Assembly (NCBI GenBank): GCA_002762845.1
Contig: PCYB01000066.1
Span: 1-51,557, forward strand
From: Candidatus Woesearchaeota archaeon CG10_big_fil_rev_8_21_14_0_10_36_11
Lineage (GTDB): Archaea > Nanobdellota > Nanobdellia > Woesearchaeales > GW2011-AR9
Reading direction: 5' to 3'
Length of the DNA: 51,557 nucleotides
Below are positions 44,401 through 51,540 of this stretch, one piece after another. Made by a program: the position numbers and the translations under genes. The notes below the pieces were generated by a model. It had not been told where the DNA came from and searched no databases. It was given only the letters and a program-made list of their open reading frames with translations. Position 1 is the stretch's first letter, and each line of letters opens with the position of its first letter.

Positions 44401-45158
44401 AAGATACACTTGTTGAATCGATAGTACAGAGGGGGTATATTATTTCAAAAGAAGGTACTGCAATCCCTAAAACTATCAAAAAGAGAACTCCCGTTCTTTT
44501 TGTAAAGGGATATGATGGAATTCCGGAAGGATCTTTTGGAATATTTAAAGAGTGGTGTGAAGGTGTGGGAGGGAACAATGTTCATGTTGATGGAACAACG
44601 AATGGGAACAATTGTTGTATCCCTAAAAATTGCTTAGTAACTGATGTCGTTCCTCTATTTACTTTACGTGATAACATTGATGATCTTACAAAAGGTGCAT
44701 ACAAAAGAGGCGTTAAAGTACGGCTCAGGATGGACAGCCAGTATGCATATCAACATGCAGGTGTTGGAGTTCTTGAAGAAGATTTAGAAGGAGAGGATAC
44801 AGAATATTATGGAGATGTATGTTTTGAAGGCGGGTACGTTAATGCATACAGAATAAAAGATTTAGAACTTGTCAATCCTCAAGATGTGTTACAGGGAAAA
44901 CAATTGCAATTGTATCAAAAAGCAATGCAAGAAAGAGAAACAAGAAAAGAAGAAATCCGGCGTGGTGTTGAATCAATAATTCAGGAAATAGAACGGGAAC
45001 GTAATCAACGCTATCAGAAAGTGCACGACTTATCTGTTGCTGTCCGAGACGAGTTACGGTCGTTTGGAAAAACAGACACAGAGATATACGAAGTATTTGA
45101 ACAACACATTTCTGAAACTTCTTACTTAACATACCGAGGAATATTAGATGTTGCATAA
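41439..45158 (+). CDS. Giant protein with five SH3-like repeats
   Basis: The 1239-residue protein starts with an acidic tail (EDDLADMFN region). Residues about 60-500 are helical and unrecognised. Five small beta-barrel repeats follow at about 575-645, 715-782, 787-850, 1016-1072 and 1090-1146. Each has V-x-V, then [IV]P-x-G-[ST]-x-G-x-V, a strand and a [DEK]-[LE]-x-[LI] end, which recalls MIB/HERC2 or other SH3-like domains. Helical, coiled-coil-like parts follow repeats 3 and 5, with a related ending (FEDCLTNEDF and FEQHISETSY). No catalytic motif is seen. It may be a scaffold or substrate-binding subunit of the cluster; MIB/HERC2 domains occur in ubiquitin ligases, but the homology is not proven. 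Confidence 0.7.
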   Translation: MAEEIIQMLKLKEQERTKELEILPILDIPPALDDDDSFFDEDDLADMFNRASETNLFGEEEEVVTVVAPPYDPVKKIAAILELDDGRTKRDPVTFNPNPVRNMVFNALTRNVLPTTFKGSPLDSDGPVSDLASGILVAESALRHFSIKETVDGASSAEGYFQEVSWNLGTRMQRLLNLELETMEELGLTLLERAGYAFNAASLRYIDLKTGRFFSREKVLDDIEQLTLVTNPTFMKRVGIYYSTLGKRYINARIKKFVSRESARDMLELGGSIRIASELTLEESVQIHGRKRVVERTETYQDVFFEGFHPETSIVADTVAHILTGYEDRLRYVTSFDELADLTTLCLGIGLVTDETTAQALRTYALDHSVDARTLLLRTFATVAQQDGFFQDMKIDDVLSRYEIGLHSRATYTKNMVRELDELRGRTFNFNVLAEQIVTRLEEEKGVVLSLPSIYGEDDFDNFCTRITDFNVPLYEIVSDDTFGALRAQYGKIQYEFEQSDVRAKKARDAVPVGHSSLGEKVLQQLHRKYGLDVEQRQFESYEVYKEQSAELIQVVRGIIQKTLDDVVTVIPKKLGVDVRVKSLGPIKRRIRYLHGGEIHDVPIGSTGTVTGIRKEGTYTTIFVAFDHRTHHTDWYTDPKELEIIASDTIPSELRGVLKEFDGDTERAAASIISSLEQEINYVYREQEFRRINDEHIAQQKVIAAKMSTLFFDNGKRVMRTFRALGIGEYKSRETNTHRVPLGTIGLPERYTGDGFFDVTFPIRDRRGKIHIDEMQLLRKVDVSPRSMIGARAQITQETNEGDYKLGSWGIVTGTDGISLRVQFKHIEGKETQDDLPCVWIRSRYLTLKYDDIEWRKTVNKTTNNLFDSIEQTVRDVQREYKQVQNRKRELVELGVSHFRAIGIEDTIIHILFEDCLTNEDFVTYVNNGLLSSESVFDEIETELDSLGGEEEYSGLATKIKTQVQEKMGLIWSDTTEITGEETYQTFKDTLVESIVQRGYIISKEGTAIPKTIKKRTPVLFVKGYDGIPEGSFGIFKEWCEGVGGNNVHVDGTTNGNNCCIPKNCLVTDVVPLFTLRDNIDDLTKGAYKRGVKVRLRMDSQYAYQHAGVGVLEEDLEGEDTEYYGDVCFEGGYVNAYRIKDLELVNPQDVLQGKQLQLYQKAMQERETRKEEIRRGVESIIQEIERERNQRYQKVHDLSVAVRDELRSFGKTDTEIYEVFEQHISETSYLTYRGILDVA

Positions 45159-45179
45159 TACTATAAGGTGAAATATTAA

Positions 45180-47612
45180 ATGACACAAAAAACTGTTATC
45201 TCAACGGCAACTAGCGTAAATCTCACAGAAAGTACTATTCCTAACACTCCTCCTGATATCTTTGCACCATTACTAAAGACTGTGTACCAACTTGTAGCAC
45301 GGGATTATATTGATACCATTTTTTATTTATTAGGCGATACACCCTCTCGCGTACAGTTAGCTTCTCAAATTCCTAACATTCATACAGATGCAGACTTTGC
45401 CACTTTTTTATCTTCATTACCTTCGGCAACAGAACTTGCCGACATTGTAAAGCAAGACATTCGTGCTGAGTACGCAACGCTTGATACTGTTCTTGCAGAA
45501 AACGAAACACGACGTGCAACTGCATTGGCCGGTGCACAGATAGACTTTTCTGAATACGTTCCCGTATTACTTGAAGCAATAAATCGTCAATTACAAGTTT
45601 CACTTCCTTCTCCTAAAAGAGGTATAACTACCAAGGACGGTTTTGATACTTACCGAAGTACATTGGAAGGCCACGTATCTGATGCTATCACTGCAAAACT
45701 TACTTCTCCTTTTGGAAACGGTATGCGTATCGGCGATATTCTTACTGTAACGCGAATGTCAGGTCTTACTATTGACGATGATGGTGAGATGGCAGATGAG
45801 TTTCATTATGGTGGAAACCAAGACGATATTCCTCTTGGTCTTGAGGGCGAACTTGTCAATATCATTGGAAAAGATTCCGTTTTCGTTCGTTTTACTCGTG
45901 ATGGCGACGTAAAAGAATGGCAATTTTATCCCGACGAAATTACAAGTACTGGCAGAAATACGTACCAGGAATATCTTACCAAATTTGGTGGCGATGTAGG
46001 CCAAGCAGCCTCAACAGTTATTGCTACTGCTGAATTTCGTCTTATTTCTGAATATCTTCAAAGAGCACAAGAACGAGTTAATAACGTATTTGATGCAAAT
46101 GTTAGTTACATTTCAGATAGTATCCGAAGACGGTTTGCTCTTACCGACGATCAACTTACTGCCCTTGTTGCTGGTGATGACTTTGAGTACACCATTGACG
46201 ATGTAAAAGAAGGCGGACAAGTTGTCATTCCATTTGAAAGGTTGGCAGTCTTAGCATATCGGGCTTTAACTCACAAACTTGGTAAAGACACGAAACGTCC
46301 AAATCAGAGAATTGTAAGCGAAGCCGATTTTAGGCGTTTTATATCTGATTCAGCAATAAAATTGCGTGCAGGTGAAGATACATTCGATTTAGTTAAAGAA
46401 CAAATGAAAACTCTTGCAGTTTTACTCGAAAAAGAATATAGTGTTGTTGGCAGAAGGATGGTCCAGGAGAGTAAAGAAACACAACTAGGACGGGTTTTAG
46501 ATTTAGCAATTGAATCTTGGATTGATAGAGAACATCAAAGTGGTTGTTTAGGCGTCAAATATTCGTTTGATAGGGCATTATTGTACAATGATAGAAAAGT
46601 ATACACTGCTGAACCTTTCTCACCGCCATCAGAGGAGCTACATAGAGTTATCAAACTAGAAATGGGAAATGGTTGTAGTTATGCTAAATGCACGTATTGT
46701 ACAGAATATGGGCAGGCACGTTTCTTTTTACGGTCTCCTGACGACTTTAAAGATCATGTGCAGGAAGTAAAAAGAAAATTAGGAAGAGACATTAAGAATG
46801 TTGAAAGAGTATTTTTGGCTGGAGGGAGTATCCTATCTATTCCAACTAAAATACTTATTCAATATGTTGATATTGCCAGGAAGGCATTTCATAATCAACG
46901 AACAGATGGAGACAGAACGTATATTAGACGAATTGCTGCGTTTACGCGAACAGAAGGGCTAGCACGGAAGTCAGTACAAGAATTGGACGAACTGGTTAGT
47001 CATGGACTTAATATGGTTTTCTGGGGTATTGAAACGGGCGCTGATTCTGTTTTACAGTATGTTAACAAGGGAATTACTCACGACGAAATGATTGCTGCCG
47101 GATCAAAAATGCCACATACTCGAATGGAAGTTTCAACGATGGTAATGACTGGTCTTGGTGGACTTAAACATTATGAGAATCATGTTGTTCAAACTGCTAA
47201 ATTATTAAATGCTCTTCAGCCGCGATATATAACGTTTATGACGATAAATGCTCAACCTCATTCAATGTATGCTCATATCATGGCAGGAGAACAGGCTCGG
47301 GGAGAAAATATGCCCCTTACACCAGAGATGGTAGTCGAACAAATGTATGATATCGTGAGTCTTATTGACCCAAGATTATGGTCTGGTCGTCGTTGTTTAG
47401 TCGCTGCGTATCAATTACCTGTAGAACGAATTGCTGAAAATCCTGTACAATTTCGTGGCAGGTTAGAATATAATGACAAAACTACAATTTTGAGAGGGTT
47501 ACAAGATTACTTTACACGTGGTAGGACACCCAGTGAACTTGTTCCTGTAGCAGAATTTAATCAGAAAAGTCCTTTGAGAAGAATGGTGGTGGGAGACACT
47601 CCGATTGAATAA
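45180..47612 (+). CDS. Radical SAM protein with an SH3-like module shared with the giant protein
   Basis: The 810-residue protein has three parts. Residues 1-180 are helical and unknown. Residues 181-330 hold one SH3-like module (DIPLGLEGELVNI, then FYPDEI) and a helical stretch with FGGDVGQAASTVIATAE, matching EFDGDTERAAASIISSLE in the giant protein. Residues 490-740 are the radical SAM core: GNGCSYAKCTYC, a CX4CX2C variant of the usual CX3CX2C, then VFLAGGS and FWGIETG. GGTGA is well placed before the ATG at 45180. Such cores make peptide, RNA or small-molecule radicals. The location suggests it modifies a cluster protein. Confidence 0.83.
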   Translation: MTQKTVISTATSVNLTESTIPNTPPDIFAPLLKTVYQLVARDYIDTIFYLLGDTPSRVQLASQIPNIHTDADFATFLSSLPSATELADIVKQDIRAEYATLDTVLAENETRRATALAGAQIDFSEYVPVLLEAINRQLQVSLPSPKRGITTKDGFDTYRSTLEGHVSDAITAKLTSPFGNGMRIGDILTVTRMSGLTIDDDGEMADEFHYGGNQDDIPLGLEGELVNIIGKDSVFVRFTRDGDVKEWQFYPDEITSTGRNTYQEYLTKFGGDVGQAASTVIATAEFRLISEYLQRAQERVNNVFDANVSYISDSIRRRFALTDDQLTALVAGDDFEYTIDDVKEGGQVVIPFERLAVLAYRALTHKLGKDTKRPNQRIVSEADFRRFISDSAIKLRAGEDTFDLVKEQMKTLAVLLEKEYSVVGRRMVQESKETQLGRVLDLAIESWIDREHQSGCLGVKYSFDRALLYNDRKVYTAEPFSPPSEELHRVIKLEMGNGCSYAKCTYCTEYGQARFFLRSPDDFKDHVQEVKRKLGRDIKNVERVFLAGGSILSIPTKILIQYVDIARKAFHNQRTDGDRTYIRRIAAFTRTEGLARKSVQELDELVSHGLNMVFWGIETGADSVLQYVNKGITHDEMIAAGSKMPHTRMEVSTMVMTGLGGLKHYENHVVQTAKLLNALQPRYITFMTINAQPHSMYAHIMAGEQARGENMPLTPEMVVEQMYDIVSLIDPRLWSGRRCLVAAYQLPVERIAENPVQFRGRLEYNDKTTILRGLQDYFTRGRTPSELVPVAEFNQKSPLRRMVVGDTPIE

Positions 47613-47650
47613 AGTTTATAGATCAAGAATCGGAACAGTTACATGGGAAA

Positions 47651-48382
47651 ATGACACTACCAATTGAAATAATACATTTTGTGGACGAAATAAGAAATAA
47701 CAGATATTTTCAAAGAGAAGTGCGTTTTGTTCAAGAAGGGTTGGGGGTCGAGTTACCTTTTGCTAACTTCTTTAAGGATTATGTACCAAAAGAAGAATGG
47801 TTCTATCGACACAATACTGGTGTTCATGATATCTCTCATGAAACGAGAGTTCTTGTTCTCTCAGAAATTATTGGAAGGTTAGTGCGCAAAAAGAGAGAAG
47901 TTCTTGTTGATATGAAGAGCATTCGCTGGGCAGCAATTACTCATGACACACAAAGAACTGGAGAAGGGTCTAATTATGAACATGGAGTAAAAGCTGCAGA
48001 GTGGGTCCAATCTAATGCCCACCGTATAATCCCTCATGATTGCGATTCAAGAGGAGAAGAGGTGAATATTGATCAAGTAGCATATCTTAATAAGTGGCAT
48101 GTTCCGCACGACTCTGAGGCCCCTGTTATGACTTTAGAACTTTCTATTCTTAAAGATGCAGATGGATTAGACAGGGTGAGGGTTGGAGAACTAAATCCAG
48201 TTTATTTAAGAACGGAAGAAGCAACAAGAATAGTTTTTGTTGCGTATGGTCTTTACGTGGTTAGTAACGCTTTACAACAACGGGATCAACATCAGCAACA
48301 TCATTTTGGTGAATATGCTTCTGTTATAGAAGCTGCAACATTGTTAGGAATCGTAAAGAGAAGTACACTTGGGCGAGAATGA
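47651..48382 (+). CDS. HD-domain hydrolase at the cluster end
   Basis: The 243-residue protein has HDISHETRVLVL (first His), AAITHDTQRTG (central His-Asp), NYEHGVKAAEWV and ILKDADGLDRVR (last Asp), a complete HD metal site. The HD domain covers roughly residues 50-190. The family hydrolyses phosphate esters, commonly of nucleotides. It begins 38 bases after the radical SAM gene and is followed, after 117 bases, by an inositol-monophosphatase-family gene. Whether it belongs to the Ubl-like system or just follows it is not clear. A second, unrelated HD gene lies at 7800-8492. Confidence 0.8.
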   Translation: MTLPIEIIHFVDEIRNNRYFQREVRFVQEGLGVELPFANFFKDYVPKEEWFYRHNTGVHDISHETRVLVLSEIIGRLVRKKREVLVDMKSIRWAAITHDTQRTGEGSNYEHGVKAAEWVQSNAHRIIPHDCDSRGEEVNIDQVAYLNKWHVPHDSEAPVMTLELSILKDADGLDRVRVGELNPVYLRTEEATRIVFVAYGLYVVSNALQQRDQHQQHHFGEYASVIEAATLLGIVKRSTLGRE

Positions 48383-48499
48383 GAATGAACATAAAAACAT
48401 AATCCGAATCCACAACTGAATGTTAGAATATCAATCAAGTGAATTAAAAAGACAGAAATAACAAGAATAACAAACAACAAAAAATAAACAAGAACAAAA

Positions 48500-49324
48500 A
48501 TGGACCCCGAATTAAGGTTAAGTTATATGAAGTATGTAGCCAGAACAGCCGGTGGTTTAATCAACGAAGCACTAGGGCGAGGTCTTAAAGTAAACTATAA
48601 AAATGACGGTTCTATTGTAACCTCTGCTGACCTTAGGGTAAGAGATTTTGTTCGGGAAGCGTTCACAAGAGAATTCTCAGAATGTGGTTTATTGACTGAA
48701 GAGAGTGAAGATTCTTTGGAACGGTTAACAAAAAAAGGAGTTATTATTGTTGATGAGGTAGATGGAAGTAACGAACTTAGAAAGGGGGGGTCAGACTTTT
48801 CATTTCAGTGTGCATATGTGGAAAATGGAATTCCTACTATTGGACTCATCTGTGAACCTCATAAAAATAGAATGTACTTTGCTCTAAAAGGGGGTAAGGC
48901 ATATCTTGTCGAGAGGGAAACGCAACCTATAGAATTACCTTCGTTAGAAAGAGTAGCGTGGGAAAATGTGCTTGTTGGCCATCATAGAAATGGGCGTGAT
49001 CATAGAAGACTTTATCGTCTTTTGGGAATACCTGAAAACAGAATTGTTACTTCTGGAAGCATGGGGACAAGGATGGTTCAAGCTGCTACTCGGGACATCC
49101 ATCTTTATGTAAGTTTTACAAGAAGATTAAAAGAATGGGACATTGCTGCTGGTCAGGTACTGCTTGAATCATTAGGATTTAGCGTGACAGATGTTTATGG
49201 AAAACAATTAGAATACAACAAAAGAAATCCAATAACTCAAAACGGTATATTGGTTGTTCATCCAGATATTAAGAGAGTTACTTTGAAAAAACTTTCTAGC
49301 TGTTATGATCAAGTTCTTTTTTGA
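48500..49324 (+). CDS. Inositol monophosphatase-family phosphatase (IMPase/CysQ type)
   Basis: The 274-residue protein has the family motifs in order: a TEES pair (metal ligands Glu-Glu), IIVDEVDGSNELRKGG (a DPxDGTxxF variant with Val in place of Asp/Pro spacing), SGSMGTRMVQAA, and LKEWDIAAGQVLLE (WDxAA). Lengths and spacing are normal for Li-sensitive phosphatases acting on inositol phosphates, fructose bisphosphate or 3'-phosphoadenosine phosphate. If it is a PAP phosphatase it would link to the sulfur theme of the cluster, but the motif does not decide this. The 117-base A-rich leader is nearly free of G. Confidence 0.85.
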   Translation: MDPELRLSYMKYVARTAGGLINEALGRGLKVNYKNDGSIVTSADLRVRDFVREAFTREFSECGLLTEESEDSLERLTKKGVIIVDEVDGSNELRKGGSDFSFQCAYVENGIPTIGLICEPHKNRMYFALKGGKAYLVERETQPIELPSLERVAWENVLVGHHRNGRDHRRLYRLLGIPENRIVTSGSMGTRMVQAATRDIHLYVSFTRRLKEWDIAAGQVLLESLGFSVTDVYGKQLEYNKRNPITQNGILVVHPDIKRVTLKKLSSCYDQVLF

Positions 49325-49331
49325 TAATCTC

Positions 49332-50069
49332 TTAAACGATATACTCCTCTAGCCCGACTTGTTTTTTTTCTGTCAACGTATATTTAGATCCGTCGTAAGT
49401 ATATCTTTCATGAACACCAATTATTCCTTTTGCTTCATCAATAAAAGGGCCATCGCTATTAGGATCATAATCAAGATAGAACATTTCCATACCGCCTCTA
49501 TGGAAATGTGTTACGATTCCCATCCCCAACTCGCCATGTAGGGTTCCTTTTATCTGGAATGTGTGAACATTATCATTAGCGAGGATAGGTAAACGTGGGA
49601 TACGCATCGCAAGTCTGGTTTTATTTCCACACTCTTCATTTCCTACACTTTTATCTAATGCAATAAAATGTTCTGGAAGTTCAGAATATGATGCAGACAA
49701 TCCTTTTGGATGTCCGTTTGCGATTTCCATCACTCTCGCAATCCTCGCATCGTTTAAATGGGCGATGTACGCTCCGTCTCCCCTATGCTTATTAAAATAT
49801 GTATGAAAATCATCATACCTTGGGACAGATGTAAACTTTAGTTTTTCTGGATCTTCAATCATTTCAGAAGTAGTAAGTTTCTCAACAAGCGTATCTCCAT
49901 TTGCAACAATTAAAAATCTTTTAACGTCATTGGGTGTGCGATGATCGTACCCAATATCCCCTTCTTCTACAAAATCAGCTTTTCCGTCATTAATATGTGG
50001 GGCTACGATTGGTAAGTTATGTTCTACATGTAATCTTACTAACCAATTGAACAACTGATCGCTTTCCAT
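49332..50069 (-). CDS. Unknown protein (245 residues)
   Basis: The protein is not recognised. It has a mixed alpha/beta composition, no signal peptide and no membrane segment. Notable segments are DGKADFVEEGDIGYDHR, GDGAYIAHLNDARIARVME and HGELGMGIVTHFHRGGMEMFYLDYDP, the last with His/Glu/Asp residues that could bind a metal. The frame stays open up to 50270, but that part overlaps the divergent regulator; ATATAAATAT at 50091-50100 (- strand) lies about 26 bases before 50069 and supports this start. It ends 7 bases after the IMPase-family gene, convergent with it. Confidence 0.6.
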   Translation of the reverse strand: MESDQLFNWLVRLHVEHNLPIVAPHINDGKADFVEEGDIGYDHRTPNDVKRFLIVANGDTLVEKLTTSEMIEDPEKLKFTSVPRYDDFHTYFNKHRGDGAYIAHLNDARIARVMEIANGHPKGLSASYSELPEHFIALDKSVGNEECGNKTRLAMRIPRLPILANDNVHTFQIKGTLHGELGMGIVTHFHRGGMEMFYLDYDPNSDGPFIDEAKGIIGVHERYTYDGSKYTLTEKKQVGLEEYIV

Positions 50070-50090
50070 GCTATTAGTATACAAATGCCT

Positions 50091-50100
50091 ATATTTATAT
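50091..50100 (-). promoter_or_regulatory. TATA-type promoter of the 49332-50069 gene
   Basis: On the - strand the sequence is ATATAAATAT, about 26 bases before the ATG at 50069. It fixes the start of the - strand gene and rules out the longer open frame. Confidence 0.55.
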
Positions 50101-50144
50101 GTTGTTAGTTGTTTTTTTTGATTTATGGGTAAAACTTTAGTAAA

Positions 50145-50154
50145 TTTTATAAAT
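50145..50154 (+). promoter_or_regulatory. TATA-type promoter of the AsnC/Lrp-like gene
   Basis: TTTTATAAAT lies about 25 bases before the ATG at 50175, the distance of a leaderless archaeal transcript. Confidence 0.58.
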
Positions 50155-50174
50155 AAATAAAAATAACACTTGCC

Positions 50175-51164
50175 ATGGTTAGAATAAATAAAGAATTGTT
50201 GTTCATATGCTCTGAGAATGCTCGGGAAAAAATTAAAAGTATTAGTAGAGTTCGTCATCACAGTTCTCAAAGAACAAAATATGCAATAGAAGTCTTAAAA
50301 AAAGATAAAATAATATATAATCCTTTTTGTATATTTGACTATTCTTATTTCGGACTAATTTTGTTCAGGGTATACTTTAAAGGGGGGTACATAAGAGAAA
50401 AAGACAAACAGGCAATAGTTTCTAAACTAATTGAAAATCCTTACGTTGTATCGGTATATGAAATGTTAGGCGAGTTTGATATTGCAATAGAACTTGTATC
50501 GCCGAATCCTTCTCGGTTTAATAAAGAACTCAAAAAAGTAGCAAACCTCATCCCAACTCTAAACAGTTATAAAATGATCTTAAACATTGTTTCGTATTTA
50601 TATCCTCGGTTTTATTTAACTAAAGAATCAGACATTCTAATGATGGTAGAACAAGAAATATTGATTGGTGGTGATAGAAAAGTCGAAACATTTGACGAAA
50701 AAGAGATGCTTGTGATGAAAACTCTTTTGAATGATCCTTTAATCAGACTGACAACATTGGCGAAGAAATGTCAAATTAATGTTAAAACAGCAACAAATAT
50801 CATGAAAAGTTTGAAAAAAAGAAAAGTTATTCGGGGATTTAAATATAACGTTGGCGCAAGTCAACTTAATCTGCACAGGTTTAGGCTCTTTCTAAAACTT
50901 CACAATCTCACGACTGAACGGGAGTTTGATTTCATGAAACATATGTTAAGTACGAAAGAGATTATTGTGGTGAATAAAACTGTTGGCGACTGGGAAATGG
51001 AAATAGATTTAGAATCAACAAATAAACCAGATATCAGGAAAGTAATTGTTTATTTACGAGAAGAATTTAAAGATATAATTGAAAGTTTTAATAGCATTGA
51101 GTTTTATCATTATTATAAAAGATCATTTTTACCAGAGTACATTTTTCTGTCAGCAGAACAATAA
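50175..51164 (+). CDS. Tandem AsnC/Lrp-like transcriptional regulator
   Basis: The 329-residue protein looks like two AsnC/Lrp units in one chain. The first half has a worn helix-turn-helix (residues about 12-42) followed by a RAM-like sensor stretch (YFGLILFRVYFKGG, VVSVYEMLGEFDIAIELV). The second half has a clearer winged helix (LIRLTTLAKKCQINVKTATN) and a second sensor stretch (EIIVVNKTVGDWEMEIDLE). Such tandem proteins are common in archaea. It could sense an amino acid or other small ligand and control nearby genes. Its - strand neighbour shares the promoter region. Confidence 0.78.
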   Translation: MVRINKELLFICSENAREKIKSISRVRHHSSQRTKYAIEVLKKDKIIYNPFCIFDYSYFGLILFRVYFKGGYIREKDKQAIVSKLIENPYVVSVYEMLGEFDIAIELVSPNPSRFNKELKKVANLIPTLNSYKMILNIVSYLYPRFYLTKESDILMMVEQEILIGGDRKVETFDEKEMLVMKTLLNDPLIRLTTLAKKCQINVKTATNIMKSLKKRKVIRGFKYNVGASQLNLHRFRLFLKLHNLTTEREFDFMKHMLSTKEIIVVNKTVGDWEMEIDLESTNKPDIRKVIVYLREEFKDIIESFNSIEFYHYYKRSFLPEYIFLSAEQ

Positions 51165-51247
51165 ATACAATAAATGCAACAAATGCAACAAATATCCTTC
51201 CATTAAAAGTTAGAAGTGCTATTATAAATCTATAGAAAAATAAAAAG

Positions 51248-51369
51248 CGCCAACGCCCGGATTTGAACCGGGAATTCCTAACGGAACTGGTTATCTAGTA
51301 TTGGTAATTCGATTCTGTTGAAACATATTGTTTCAAGACCAGCGCAATACCGAGTTATGCGACGTTGGC
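51248..51369 (-). tRNA. tRNA-Ser(UGA) with intron
   Basis: The 7-base acceptor stem GCCAACG/CGTTGGC, the anticodon stem CTGGT/ACCAG with anticodon TGA at 51335-51333, a 14-base variable arm with a 4-base stem (TTCC/GGAA) and a T arm CCCGG-TTCAAAT-CCGGG give a type II tRNA for serine. The mature RNA has about 83 bases with discriminator G. No CCA is encoded. A 39-base intron interrupts after position 37. Confidence 0.9.
51293..51331 (-). other. Intron of tRNA-Ser(UGA)
   Basis: This 39-base insertion lies between position 37 (A, 51332) and 38 (A, 51292), the canonical archaeal site cut by the splicing endonuclease. The exact junctions could shift by a base because of flanking A residues. Confidence 0.8.
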
Positions 51370-51379
51370 ATTAATGAGA

Positions 51380-51505
51380 TGGCGGTGGGGGGATTTGAGC
51401 CCCCGGCCTCTACGTACCTCAGTTATATCAAGTTAATCATCGAGCATTGCTCTCATCGCTCAAGCATATGAGCGTAGCGCTATAACCAGGCTTAGCTACA
51501 CCGCC
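51380..51505 (-). tRNA. tRNA-Met(CAU)-type (elongator, or tRNA-Ile2) with intron
   Basis: Acceptor stem GGCGGTG/CACCGCC, D arm GCTA...TAGC, anticodon stem CTACG/CGTAG with anticodon CAT at 51470-51468, and T arm GGGGG/CCCCC make a complete tRNA of about 75 mature bases, discriminator A, with no encoded CCA. It lacks A1-U72 and the G-C-rich anticodon stem of initiators, so it is elongator Met or the Ile tRNA whose C34 is modified. A 51-base intron follows position 37. It is 10 bases upstream of tRNA-Ser in the transcript. Confidence 0.86.
51416..51466 (-). other. Intron of the CAU tRNA
   Basis: A 51-base insertion lies between position 37 (51467) and 38 (51415). It contains repeated GAGC/GCTC segments that can pair with each other, as expected for a folded archaeal tRNA intron. 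Confidence 0.78.
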
Positions 51506-51529
51506 TTCCACACAAGAATGATGGTGTTC

Positions 51530-51540
51530 TTTATATAAAG
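51530..51540 (-). promoter_or_regulatory. TATA-type promoter of the tRNA pair
   Basis: On the - strand CTTTATATAAA lies about 26-30 bases before the 5' end of the CAU tRNA at 51505. No other promoter is seen in the 10 bases between the two tRNAs, so they are likely co-transcribed. Confidence 0.68.

Noticed and set aside
30955..49324. Assignment to a known CBASS, PRTRC or Bil locus
   Set aside because: There is no CD-NTase, no ParB-related gene, no E2-E1 fusion and no small Gly-Gly-ending modifier.
50070..50270. N-terminal extension of the gene at 49332-50069
   Set aside because: It would cross the TATA-like box at 50091-50100 and overlap the start of the AsnC/Lrp-like gene.
51171..51195. 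Short direct repeats AAATGCAAC after the regulator gene
   Set aside because: Only two 9-base copies in AT-rich spacer; no array or function can be supported.
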